Shown piece after piece: positions 1 through 6,512 of a stretch of DNA of 37,184 nt; position 1 is the first letter of the stretch, and every line of letters begins with the position of its first letter. The notes below the pieces were generated by a model. It had not been told where the DNA came from and did no database searches. It was given only the letters and a program-made list of their open reading frames with translations. The translations under genes were made by a program, and so were the position numbers. Source of the DNA: Clostridia bacterium (GTDB lineage: Bacteria > Bacillota > Clostridia > Peptostreptococcales > Acidaminobacteraceae); NCBI GenBank assembly GCA_016937975.1, contig JAFGVN010000106.1, positions 1 through 37,184 of the forward strand. Direction: 5' to 3'.

Positions 1-9
1 ATGGCTAAT

Positions 10-75
10 AATCAACTCTCTGCGAGACTCACCGCCTTCACTCCATTTAGAGGCGGGAGAATTAGTTGATTTTTT
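10..75 (+). terminator. Nested hairpin followed by T-run, end of an element lying upstream
   Basis: Outer arms AATCAACT (10-17) and AGTTGATT (64-71) enclose a second GC-rich stem CCGCCT (32-37) / AGGCGG (51-56), and a run of six T follows on the plus strand. This reads as an intrinsic terminator for something entering from the left edge. A nested, GC-rich hairpin of this kind is also seen at right ends of IS200/IS605-type elements, but no transposase lies inside the window, so that alternative is only a possibility. Confidence 0.45.
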
Positions 76-88
76 CAGTTAAAAATAG

Positions 89-111
89 AAAAACGAGGGC
101 ATAGCCCCCGT
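89..111 (-). terminator. Intrinsic terminator of ribU
   Basis: On the minus strand the arms CGGGGGC and GCCCTCG around a TAT loop (one mismatch) are followed by TTTTT. It lies 12 bases past the ribU stop codon. Confidence 0.75.
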
Positions 112-122
112 ATTTCCATATA

Positions 123-704
123 TTAATAAGTTTCAGATTTGCTTAATTGCGGAATAATGAAACGATAAGTTAATAACATAATTACACTGATAATTGTACC
201 TTTTACAATATTAAAGGGTACTACACCAAACAACACCAAAGTTTCAAAACTCTTAATACCGCTGAAAACTGCAGTATAAGTATCCATAAAAATATATTCA
301 CTGTAGGCTGGTAACAATACATAAAGATTCATTAATGCACCAATAACTGTCATAGATACTGTACCCACTACAACACCGATTACAGCACCTTTGAAGCTTT
401 TATTTTTCATATACAACCATGATGCCGGTAGTACAAAAGCTGTACCAATGAGGAAGTTGGCAATTTCACCAATACCAATTGTAATTGTACCTTGAATCAA
501 CAAGTTTAATAGATTTTTCAATGCTTCAATTAAAACACCTGCAATAGGACCTAAAAGAAATGCACCTATTAGAGCTGCCAAATCCGAGAAATCGAATTTT
601 AAGAAATCGATAGGACTTGGAATCTCAAACAGCATGATTACCGTAGCGACAGCACTGAATAGTGCCACCTTAATTAAATAGTTCAAATTAGACTTTCTTT
701 TCAT
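123..704 (-). CDS. ribU: Riboflavin ECF transporter substrate-binding subunit RibU
   Basis: Membrane S-component that binds riboflavin and works with a shared ECF energising module (EcfA/A'/T), which is not in this window. The 193-residue product is almost entirely hydrophobic with about five to six membrane segments; the N-terminal stretch (FEIPSPIDFLKFDFSDLAALIGAFLLGP, broken here only for description: motif FDFSDLAALIGAFLLGP) is typical of the RibU family. The start was set at 704 because GGAGG stands just before that ATG; a longer frame would begin inside the riboswitch terminator hairpin. Control by the FMN riboswitch directly upstream strongly supports riboflavin as the substrate. A terminator follows the gene, so it is probably monocistronic. 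Confidence 0.93.
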   Translation of the reverse strand: MKRKSNLNYLIKVALFSAVATVIMLFEIPSPIDFLKFDFSDLAALIGAFLLGPIAGVLIEALKNLLNLLIQGTITIGIGEIANFLIGTAFVLPASWLYMKNKSFKGAVIGVVVGTVSMTVIGALMNLYVLLPAYSEYIFMDTYTAVFSGIKSFETLVLFGVVPFNIVKGTIISVIMLLTYRFIIPQLSKSETY

Positions 705-744
705 AACGCCTCCTAAAATATAGAATACTTTTAGAAGAATAGAT

Positions 745-775
745 AAAAAATGCTCTGACAAAAAAAGTCAGAGCA
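745..775 (-). terminator. Riboswitch-controlled terminator of ribU
   Basis: Arms TGCTCTGAC and GTCAGAGCA are separated by seven T and followed by TTTTTT on the minus strand. It sits between the FMN aptamer and the ribU start, so FMN binding most likely favours this hairpin and stops transcription. Confidence 0.88.
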
Positions 776-790
776 TCTGAAAACTACCTT

Positions 791-900
791 ATTCTTCTCC
801 CATCCAGACTTTACTGTCGGTCTTGGAATTTCACCAAGTCAACCCTTTCGAGTTCGTGGACTATCACCACCGGTCGGGAATTTCACCCTGCCCTGAAGAT
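791..900 (-). promoter_or_regulatory. FMN riboswitch (RFN element)
   Basis: The minus strand carries the hallmark aptamer blocks in order: AGGGCAGGGTGAAATTCCC, GACCGGTGGTGATAGTCC, ACGAACTCGAAAGGGTTGA, TTGGTGAAATTCCAAGACCG, ACAGTAAAGTCTGGATGGGA. The closing stem is made of TCTTC at the 5' side and GAAGA at the 3' side. It lies between a good promoter and a terminator ahead of ribU, which is the standard transcription-attenuation layout of this class. Confidence 0.97.
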
Positions 901-915
901 TATTCAATTAAGTGT

Positions 916-944
916 ATCTTACCAAAGAACACTTTGTTTGTCAA
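916..944 (-). promoter_or_regulatory. Sigma-A promoter of the FMN riboswitch / ribU transcript
   Basis: TTGACA (939-944) and TAAGAT (916-921) on the minus strand with a 17-base spacer. The -10 box is 16 bases before the riboswitch, as expected for its transcript start. Confidence 0.85.
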
Positions 945-958
945 TAAATTAACATCAA

Positions 959-2107
959 TTATACAACAGATGGTTCAAAGACCATTTCACCACGATCGAA
1001 TCGATATAGGTTTAAAGAACTGATATCAATAGATGTTGGTTCACCCATAATAATTTCCGACATTAATATCCCTGTTGCAGGTCCAAACATAAAGCCATGA
1101 CCACTGAATCCAACAGCTAAATAGAATCCTTTAATCTCTTTTACAGGACCTAATATCGGTTGACGATCTGGTGTGATATTGTATAAACCTGCCCATTGTC
1201 TTATCACCATCGCTTTCTTTAGAGGTGGTAAAAGTTTTGTAATGGTTCTTGCCATTTCCTCTAAAAAATGCCATCCAGAATTAATATTGCCATCTCTTGG
1301 TTCTCCTGCATCACCACGGCCCATAACAATGCCACCATGGGGCACTTGTTGACAATAAAAATTACCTGTAAAAGACATGACCATTGTTGACAAAATTGGA
1401 TCTACTGGCTCAGTGACTAAAATTTGATGACGCTCAGAATAAATTGGCAATTCAAGTCCAACCATTCTAGCAATGTCTTGTGATTGACCACCAGCTGCAT
1501 TAACAACTCTAGAAGTTTCAATGTATCCCTTTGTGGTTTGAACACCTATGATTTCATCACCATTCACATCAATGCCTGTGACTTCTGTGTACTTCATAAA
1601 AGTAACACCTAATTTTTCTGCAGCCTTAACAAAAGCCAAAGTCGTATGAAATGGATTTAAGTGTCCATCTTTATGATGATAGGCAGCACTAACAAAACCC
1701 TCAGTATTGAGCATTGGAACAATTTCTTTTGCTTCTTCTAAAGACAATGCTTTAGAAGCAATCCCCAAACGGTTTTGAAGGGCAATATTTCTTTTAAACT
1801 GCTCTTCTTCTTTTTCATTTGATGCTAATAATAAATAACCACCTTGTTTAAACTCGATATCTCCCTCATAACCTAAGATTTCATTTGCATTTTCGAAGAA
1901 TTCACAAGACATTTTTGCAATCTTGCAATTCATTTCAGTTCCCCACTGTTGTCTAATGCCAGCACCACATGCACCTGTAGCACCACTTGCAATAAATCTT
2001 TTTTCCACTACAACAATATTCTTCATTCCTTTTTTTGCCAAGTTATAAGCAATTGCAGCACCAGAGATACCACCGCCAATAATGACAATATCAGCTTTCA
2101 TAGTCAT
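959..2107 (-). CDS. FAD-dependent amine/imino-acid dehydrogenase, DAO/SoxB-type catalytic subunit
   Basis: Flavoprotein of the glycine/D-amino acid oxidase superfamily (pfam DAO), 382 residues. An N-terminal dinucleotide-binding motif (IVIIGGGISGAA) opens the FAD domain, and the C-terminal PDRQPILGP and GFSGHGFMFGPA stretches match the family signature. It corresponds to HcnC, OoxB/NoxB, LhpB or the beta subunit of archaeal L-proline dehydrogenase: the subunit that oxidises the C-N bond of the substrate. It is the last gene of the five-gene operon and overlaps the [2Fe-2S] gene by 17 bases. Electrons should pass to the FAD/NAD and Fe-S subunits. Substrate is not settled by sequence: proline, hydroxyproline, sarcosine or an opine are all possible. 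The start at 2107 follows GGAGAGG; the methionine two codons later is an alternative. Confidence 0.82.
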   Translation of the reverse strand: MTMKADIVIIGGGISGAAIAYNLAKKGMKNIVVVEKRFIASGATGACGAGIRQQWGTEMNCKIAKMSCEFFENANEILGYEGDIEFKQGGYLLLASNEKEEEQFKRNIALQNRLGIASKALSLEEAKEIVPMLNTEGFVSAAYHHKDGHLNPFHTTLAFVKAAEKLGVTFMKYTEVTGIDVNGDEIIGVQTTKGYIETSRVVNAAGGQSQDIARMVGLELPIYSERHQILVTEPVDPILSTMVMSFTGNFYCQQVPHGGIVMGRGDAGEPRDGNINSGWHFLEEMARTITKLLPPLKKAMVIRQWAGLYNITPDRQPILGPVKEIKGFYLAVGFSGHGFMFGPATGILMSEIIMGEPTSIDISSLNLYRFDRGEMVFEPSVV

Positions 2108-2375
2108 GGTCCTCTCCTTCCGCTATGGCTCCTAAACTGACAGCGTTAACCGGTGGTCTTTTTCTACCTGGATTTAAGTCTTCCTGAGGTATCCCTGTCA
2201 TAACCGAAATCTCTCTTAATATCAAAGGCATACAAGTTCTACCTTGACATGAACCCATACCCGTTCTCAACACTCTCTTAATCTCATCGAAAGTAGTATA
2301 GCCATCAGAAATCGCTTGTCTTACTTCCTCTAATGTAATATCTGAACATCGACATATAATTGTTTTTGGATCCAT
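2091..2375 (-). CDS. BFD-like [2Fe-2S] protein subunit
   Basis: Small protein of 94 residues with the bacterioferritin-associated ferredoxin-like cluster motif: C8-x-C10 near the N-terminus and C43-x4-C48 (GSCQGRTC). Such domains are usually fused to the C-terminus of the HcnB/OoxA subunit; here the domain is a separate gene, as in the delta/gamma small subunits of archaeal proline dehydrogenases. It should carry electrons between the flavin subunits. The start codon overlaps the stop of the preceding 4Fe-4S gene by one base, showing tight translational coupling. Confidence 0.83.
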   Translation of the reverse strand: MDPKTIICRCSDITLEEVRQAISDGYTTFDEIKRVLRTGMGSCQGRTCMPLILREISVMTGIPQEDLNPGRKRPPVNAVSLGAIAEGEDHDYES

Positions 2376-2863
2376 TATTTCACCACCTTAATATTTCTAA
2401 AAGTTTTCAAATATGCTTTATCAACTGCCAAAGTTATCACTGGTGTTCTATCCATGGCCTTCGTATTTTGCACCTTCAACACTTTTACATCACATAAATA
2501 TTGGCCCTCACGATCCAGTCCCTGAACGAAATCACCCTCCGACGGAAGTGGTATAAATTCATATGGAATTTTAAAGGTTACTTCAGTTTCTGAATATGTA
2601 TAGTCAATTACCATAATTGCTAATCCTGGACAATTGAAAACACATAGTGAACATCCATTACAAGTTTCATGTTTAATATTTGGTAAATCATTAATATCCT
2701 CAAAAGGTACTATTGCACCACGTTTACAAGAGGTTGCACAAGGATTGCAAGGTATTCTCTGAAAACATTCAACTATTGCGACAGGACCTTGCATTAATCT
2801 CTCCATACTTGGAAAACTACTGTTCACTTGTTCCAAAGATGGAATGCCAGTTGTCTCTAACAT
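2375..2863 (-). CDS. 2[4Fe-4S] ferredoxin-like subunit
   Basis: 162-residue iron-sulfur protein. Two cysteine groups are visible: C33, C39-x2-C42-x3-C46 and C68-x2-C71-x2-C74-x3-C78-P, the second being a classical [4Fe-4S] pattern. The C-terminal half (about 90-162) has no cysteine and is predicted beta-rich. A subunit of this sort is found in the clostridial and archaeal versions of the enzyme but not in HcnABC of Pseudomonas, and suggests that ferredoxin or another low-potential carrier, rather than oxygen, takes the electrons. The gene overlaps the FAD/NAD gene by seven bases. Confidence 0.8.
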   Translation of the reverse strand: MLETTGIPSLEQVNSSFPSMERLMQGPVAIVECFQRIPCNPCATSCKRGAIVPFEDINDLPNIKHETCNGCSLCVFNCPGLAIMVIDYTYSETEVTFKIPYEFIPLPSEGDFVQGLDREGQYLCDVKVLKVQNTKAMDRTPVITLAVDKAYLKTFRNIKVVK

Positions 2864-3948
2864 GATGCCTCCTTAATCAATGCCTTGCTCATACCTGCTC
2901 TGATATGGTCCCCTGCATGTCCAGCTCTTAAAGCTTCCAATTGTTCATTATAATCCACATAAACCCTTTCAAACTCAGGATGCTCATAACCTATACTCTT
3001 TGCAGCTGCAAGGCCAGCAAGATGTCCTTCTACCATAGCACTACTTGCTTCTTCAATACCACCAACATCACCTGCAATATAAATCTGAGGATTGGTTGTT
3101 CTTAAATGTTCAGTTCTTAAAGGGACATATCCACCAAATTCTCTAACCATTTTCATTTCACACCCTGCTTGAAATAACAGCTCCGATAACGGTGATAAAC
3201 CTACTGAAACACACATAACGTCTACATCAAATTCTTTTTCAGAACCTGGAATTGGTTGCCAACGTTCATCGAGTTCAACGACAGTAGCATGTTCTAAACT
3301 GTCTTTCCCATCAGCTTTTAGAACAGTATGTCTTGTTAAAATTGGAATACCCATTCTTCTAATTTTTGACGCATGAACCAAGTAACCACCAATTTTAGGT
3401 GAAGCATCCAATATTGCTTTTACGTTAACACCAGCTTGCATTAACTGATAAGATACAATTAAACCAATATTCCCTGCACCAACCATCAAAACATTATGAC
3501 CCGGTTTAACACCATGAATATTCATTAAGGTTTGAACAGCTCCTGCACCATAAATACCTGGCATATCATTATTTGGAAAAGCCAGAGATTTTTCACTTGC
3601 ACCAGTCGCAATAATCACTCTTTCTGGTTTTACTTTAATGTATTTATGATTTTGCTCTAAAGTAATCACACCATCTTCATAAATAGCCAAAACCGTTGCA
3701 TTGTTTAACACTTCGATGTTCTCTGAATTTGCAATTTCATCTGTTAGTATTGTTGAAATATCAATTCCACGGGTTCCCGCGTATTGTTTTTCAGAACCAA
3801 AAAACATATGAGTTTGCTTTATAAGTTGTCCACCTAAGTGATCGTGTCGTTCCACAAGCATAACTTTTGCCCCAGATTGAGCAGCAGATATTGCTGCACA
3901 TAAACCTGCTGGACCACCACCAACTATTAAAATCTCAATATGTTTCAT
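2857..3948 (-). CDS. FAD/NAD(P)-binding oxidoreductase subunit (HcnB/OoxA alpha-like)
   Basis: 363-residue pyridine-nucleotide-disulfide-oxidoreductase-fold protein. The FAD motif IVGGGPAGLCAA is at residues 7-18 and a second Rossmann motif, VLMVGAGNIGLI, lies near 150-161; IYIAGDVGGIEEASSA near 290 is the FAD-closing motif. There is no redox-active CxxC, so it is not a thioredoxin reductase. It matches the alpha subunit of HcnABC, opine oxidase and dye-linked proline dehydrogenase, which passes electrons from the DAO subunit to NAD or Fe-S centres. It overlaps the preceding [2Fe-2S] gene by four bases (ATGA). Confidence 0.83.
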   Translation of the reverse strand: MKHIEILIVGGGPAGLCAAISAAQSGAKVMLVERHDHLGGQLIKQTHMFFGSEKQYAGTRGIDISTILTDEIANSENIEVLNNATVLAIYEDGVITLEQNHKYIKVKPERVIIATGASEKSLAFPNNDMPGIYGAGAVQTLMNIHGVKPGHNVLMVGAGNIGLIVSYQLMQAGVNVKAILDASPKIGGYLVHASKIRRMGIPILTRHTVLKADGKDSLEHATVVELDERWQPIPGSEKEFDVDVMCVSVGLSPLSELLFQAGCEMKMVREFGGYVPLRTEHLRTTNPQIYIAGDVGGIEEASSAMVEGHLAGLAAAKSIGYEHPEFERVYVDYNEQLEALRAGHAGDHIRAGMSKALIKEASC

Positions 3949-4250
3949 TCAAGTGCCCCCTTACCTTCCTGTGTTTTCACAATCATCCCTTCCTTAAGAG
4001 GTTCAACGCAGATTCTCACATTTGGTACACCATCAACTTCCATCAAGCATGACGAGCAATTGCCAATTGCACAGTAGAATCCCCTTGGTCTATGATTTTG
4101 AATCGAGTGCTTTAAAACTTTTATTCCTGCTGCATGTAATGCTGCTGCAATGGTTTCACCTTCATAACCGACAACAATTTCTCCATTACATGTAAATTCA
4201 ACTTCTCTACCTTTTTCATAAGTCAAAACTGGATGTTCATGTATTCTCAT
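3945..4250 (-). CDS. [2Fe-2S] ferredoxin-like subunit (HcnA/SoxA N-terminal type)
   Basis: 101-residue plant-type [2Fe-2S] protein with C60-x4-C65-x2-C68-x12-C81 (CAIGNCSSC ... RIC). HcnA, OoxA-associated small subunits and the N-terminal domain of heterotetrameric sarcosine oxidase alpha share this form. It is the first gene of the operon, starting about 23 bases downstream of the expected sigma-54 transcript start, with a GGAGG site just upstream. Confidence 0.84.
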   Translation of the reverse strand: MRIHEHPVLTYEKGREVEFTCNGEIVVGYEGETIAAALHAAGIKVLKHSIQNHRPRGFYCAIGNCSSCLMEVDGVPNVRICVEPLKEGMIVKTQEGKGALE

Positions 4251-4283
4251 AAATTCCTCCCTAATCTCACTGGGAACTATATA

Positions 4284-4299
4284 TGCATATTTGATGCCA
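4284..4299 (-). promoter_or_regulatory. Sigma-54 (-24/-12) promoter of the dehydrogenase operon
   Basis: On the minus strand TGGCATCAAATATGCA fits TGGCAC-N5-TTGCA with the GG and GC doublets exactly ten bases apart. The expected transcript start lies about 23 bases before the first operon gene. The adjacent gene encodes a sigma-54 activator, which supports the call. Confidence 0.82.
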
Positions 4300-4326
4300 A
4301 GTTTAAAGGGCCGAAAATCAATGTAT

Positions 4327-4359
4327 AAAAAAAATATGTGTCAGAATCCTGACACATAT
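4327..4359 (-). terminator. Intrinsic terminator of the activator gene, overlapping an enhancer-type palindrome
   Basis: An 11-bp perfect stem (arms ATATGTGTCAG and CTGACACATAT, four-base loop) is followed on the minus strand by eight T. It is 160 bases beyond the activator stop codon and would separate that transcript from the operon. The same palindrome matches the two other putative activator sites nearby, so this stretch may have two jobs. Confidence 0.75.
4337..4356. promoter_or_regulatory. Putative activator-binding site 1 (UAS)
   Basis: TGTGTCA-N6-TGACACA, a perfect palindrome, about 40 bp upstream of the sigma-54 -24 box. It is one of three similar sites in this interval. Confidence 0.6.
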
Positions 4360-4499
4360 CCAAAGCTTTGTAAATTCAATGTATTTATACTAATTTTGTG
4401 CAAATTATTCTGATTATTTTCAAACATCTGGAAAAACTTAATTTTCAGATTTTTTTAAATTTTTTGTTAACTTTGTTAATTTAATAACTATTTTTACAA

Positions 4500-4519
4500 T
4501 GTGTCAACATTCTGACGCA
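4500..4519. promoter_or_regulatory. Putative activator-binding site 2 (UAS)
   Basis: TGTGTCA-N6-TGACGCA, one mismatch from the palindrome of site 1. It lies about 200 bp upstream of the sigma-54 promoter, a normal enhancer distance. Confidence 0.6.
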
Positions 4520-4538
4520 ATGTCAACTTTCCGACACA
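4519..4538. promoter_or_regulatory. Putative activator-binding site 3 (UAS), inside the 3' end of the activator gene
   Basis: AATGTCA-N6-CGACACA shares the half-sites of sites 1 and 2. It abuts site 2 and covers the last codons and stop of the activator gene, so coding and binding sequence overlap. Confidence 0.5.
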
Positions 4539-6289
4539 TTGTCGATTTGATATTTGTCCATCTTAAAATATAATGTACTTCTTGGAATCTTCAGTAGTTT
4601 TGCAGCGTCAGCCTTTGATTGTGATTTTGACAAGGCTTGAATAATTGCTTCCTTTTCAGTTTTTTCTATTAAATCATTCAAGGAATAGGACGGTCCAACC
4701 TTCATTCTAATCGCCATATTTCGAATCACATCAGGCAAAAACTGATCTGACACCACTTGATTGCCATTGTTTTTTGACAAGATGACCATACGCTCTATAA
4801 TATTCTTAAGTTCTCGAATATTGCCTTCCCAATGATAATTCTCAAGAAGGTCCAGTATGTCATGGGTTAATTCCAAATATGGATAACCATAGGTCTGCTT
4901 GAAGTCTTCAAAGAATTTTACGGCTAATAACCGTATATCACCAGGTCTTTCCCTTAATGGTGTCAAATGTACACCAATACCATTTAAGCGATAGAATAAA
5001 TCTTTTCTAAAAAGGTTTTCATTTGAAAGCTTAAGCAAATCTTTGTTAGAAGCTGCAATTACACGAACATCTACTTTTATAGGTTCATTACCACCTATAG
5101 GAATAACTTCACTATCTTCAAGAACTCTCAGCAATTTTGCTTGAAGTTCAAGGGGCATATCACCTATTTCATCTAAAAACAACGTTCCTTTATTGGCGAA
5201 CTCAAACTTTCCGATTTTTCCTTCCTTTGAAGCACCTGAAAATGCGCCAGAGGCATATCCAAACAGTTCACTTTCAAATAAATCCTTTGGAATAGCAGAA
5301 CAGTTAATTGGTACAAAATAGCCCTTTCTTTGACTCTCAAGATGTATGGCTCTAGCCAATACTTCTTTTCCTGTGCCACTTTCTCCAGAAATCAAAATAT
5401 TTAACATCGATTTTGAAACCATCTTTGTTATTTTTAAAGCCTCTATCCACTTCGGATCTTGACCAACCATATTCTCAAAGGTATAACGTTCTTCCCCTAT
5501 TTTTTCAAGTTCACTTTTTAAGACTTGAAGATTTGTCTCTGTAGCTTTTAAACTCTCTGCAATTTTTATTTGTTCGGATATGTCTTTATCGTAGCTTATA
5601 GCACCAATCAAGACCCCTTTATTATAAAGTGGACTCGCACTGATTAGGTTGTGTGCATTTTCTCTTGGCAAATTGTAAACATTACTAAAGACCCTCTTGG
5701 ATTGTATCACTTCAGGCAGCAATGCTTTTGGAAAATAATCGGTTAACTTCTGATCCAATATTGTCTCTCTACTGATACCATAAAGCTTTTCCGCACTTTT
5801 ATTCCAAAACTTTACACGGATCTTTGTATCGACTATACAAATAGCGTCGTGAATATTATCTAATATAGAAGTGATGAGCTGTGAATTATCCTCATCCACT
5901 TGTTTATATAACGATAAAATTTTGTTTTTATCCACAATTCCATAAACAGTCTGTTTATCACGAATAGGAAAATAACATTTTTCAGCATTTTCATATTGAC
6001 TAAAAAATTCTCCTAGGTTCATTTCATCTGAAAGTGGAATTGTCCATGAAGACTTTTGCTCCATATACTCATGAATTGAAATCTGTTTTATGGACATAAA
6101 CATTAGATCTTCGGTGTTTAATACGCCACATCTATTTTTATCTATGATAAGAACCAATTTATATTTTCCATCAATACAGTCCTCAAGAAGATTATTTATG
6201 TCAAAATTTTTCAATGACGTGATTTTAACTTGAGGATCTACTACCGTTTTTAAAAGTGTCTTATCGACTAAAGATTTCTCAAATAACAT
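4523..6289 (-). CDS. Sigma-54-dependent transcriptional activator, CBS-PAS-AAA+-HTH (PrdR-like)
   Basis: 588-residue enhancer-binding protein that should open sigma-54 promoters with ATP. Residues about 1-130 look like a CBS-type sensory module and about 135-245 form a PAS domain (NIHDAICIVDTKIRVKFWNK). The AAA+ core has Walker A GESGTGKE at 302-309, the sigma-54 contact loop GAFSGA at 348-353 (usual GAFTGA with T to S), and Walker B TLFLDE near 369-374. A Fis-type HTH (SKADAAKLLKIPRSTLYFKM) ends the protein. This domain order is that of PrdR, the activator of proline metabolism in Clostridia. It lies immediately upstream of the dehydrogenase operon, which has a sigma-54 promoter, so it is its likely local activator. 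The ligand is unknown. Confidence 0.88.
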   Translation of the reverse strand: MLFEKSLVDKTLLKTVVDPQVKITSLKNFDINNLLEDCIDGKYKLVLIIDKNRCGVLNTEDLMFMSIKQISIHEYMEQKSSWTIPLSDEMNLGEFFSQYENAEKCYFPIRDKQTVYGIVDKNKILSLYKQVDEDNSQLITSILDNIHDAICIVDTKIRVKFWNKSAEKLYGISRETILDQKLTDYFPKALLPEVIQSKRVFSNVYNLPRENAHNLISASPLYNKGVLIGAISYDKDISEQIKIAESLKATETNLQVLKSELEKIGEERYTFENMVGQDPKWIEALKITKMVSKSMLNILISGESGTGKEVLARAIHLESQRKGYFVPINCSAIPKDLFESELFGYASGAFSGASKEGKIGKFEFANKGTLFLDEIGDMPLELQAKLLRVLEDSEVIPIGGNEPIKVDVRVIAASNKDLLKLSNENLFRKDLFYRLNGIGVHLTPLRERPGDIRLLAVKFFEDFKQTYGYPYLELTHDILDLLENYHWEGNIRELKNIIERMVILSKNNGNQVVSDQFLPDVIRNMAIRMKVGPSYSLNDLIEKTEKEAIIQALSKSQSKADAAKLLKIPRSTLYFKMDKYQIDNVSES

Positions 6290-6487
6290 ATATTACTCCT
6301 TTAGACCATTTTAGCATAGAATTCAAATGATAATCGAGGAGAAACCTCCCTAAATTGTTTAAAAACAGGATTTTCTACATTTTACTAAAGTCACAGGGTG
6401 GTCTCTTTTTTGTCCATAAATTTTACACGAGTACAAAAGAAACACAATCAATCCAGTAAATAAAATTAAGATTATCTAGCCAATAAC

Positions 6488-6512
6488 AGAAGCAGACTAT
6501 ACGTCTGCTTCT
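6488..6512 (-). terminator. Terminator at the end of the diguanylate cyclase gene
   Basis: Perfect 10-bp stem (AGAAGCAGAC / GTCTGCTTCT, loop TATAC) that includes the stop codon of the gene. The following T-run is weak, so efficiency is uncertain. Confidence 0.55.

Noticed and set aside
823-1023. Plus-strand open frame over the FMN riboswitch
   Set aside because: It runs across the aptamer and the end of the flavoprotein gene on the other strand, and has no ribosome site or known motif.
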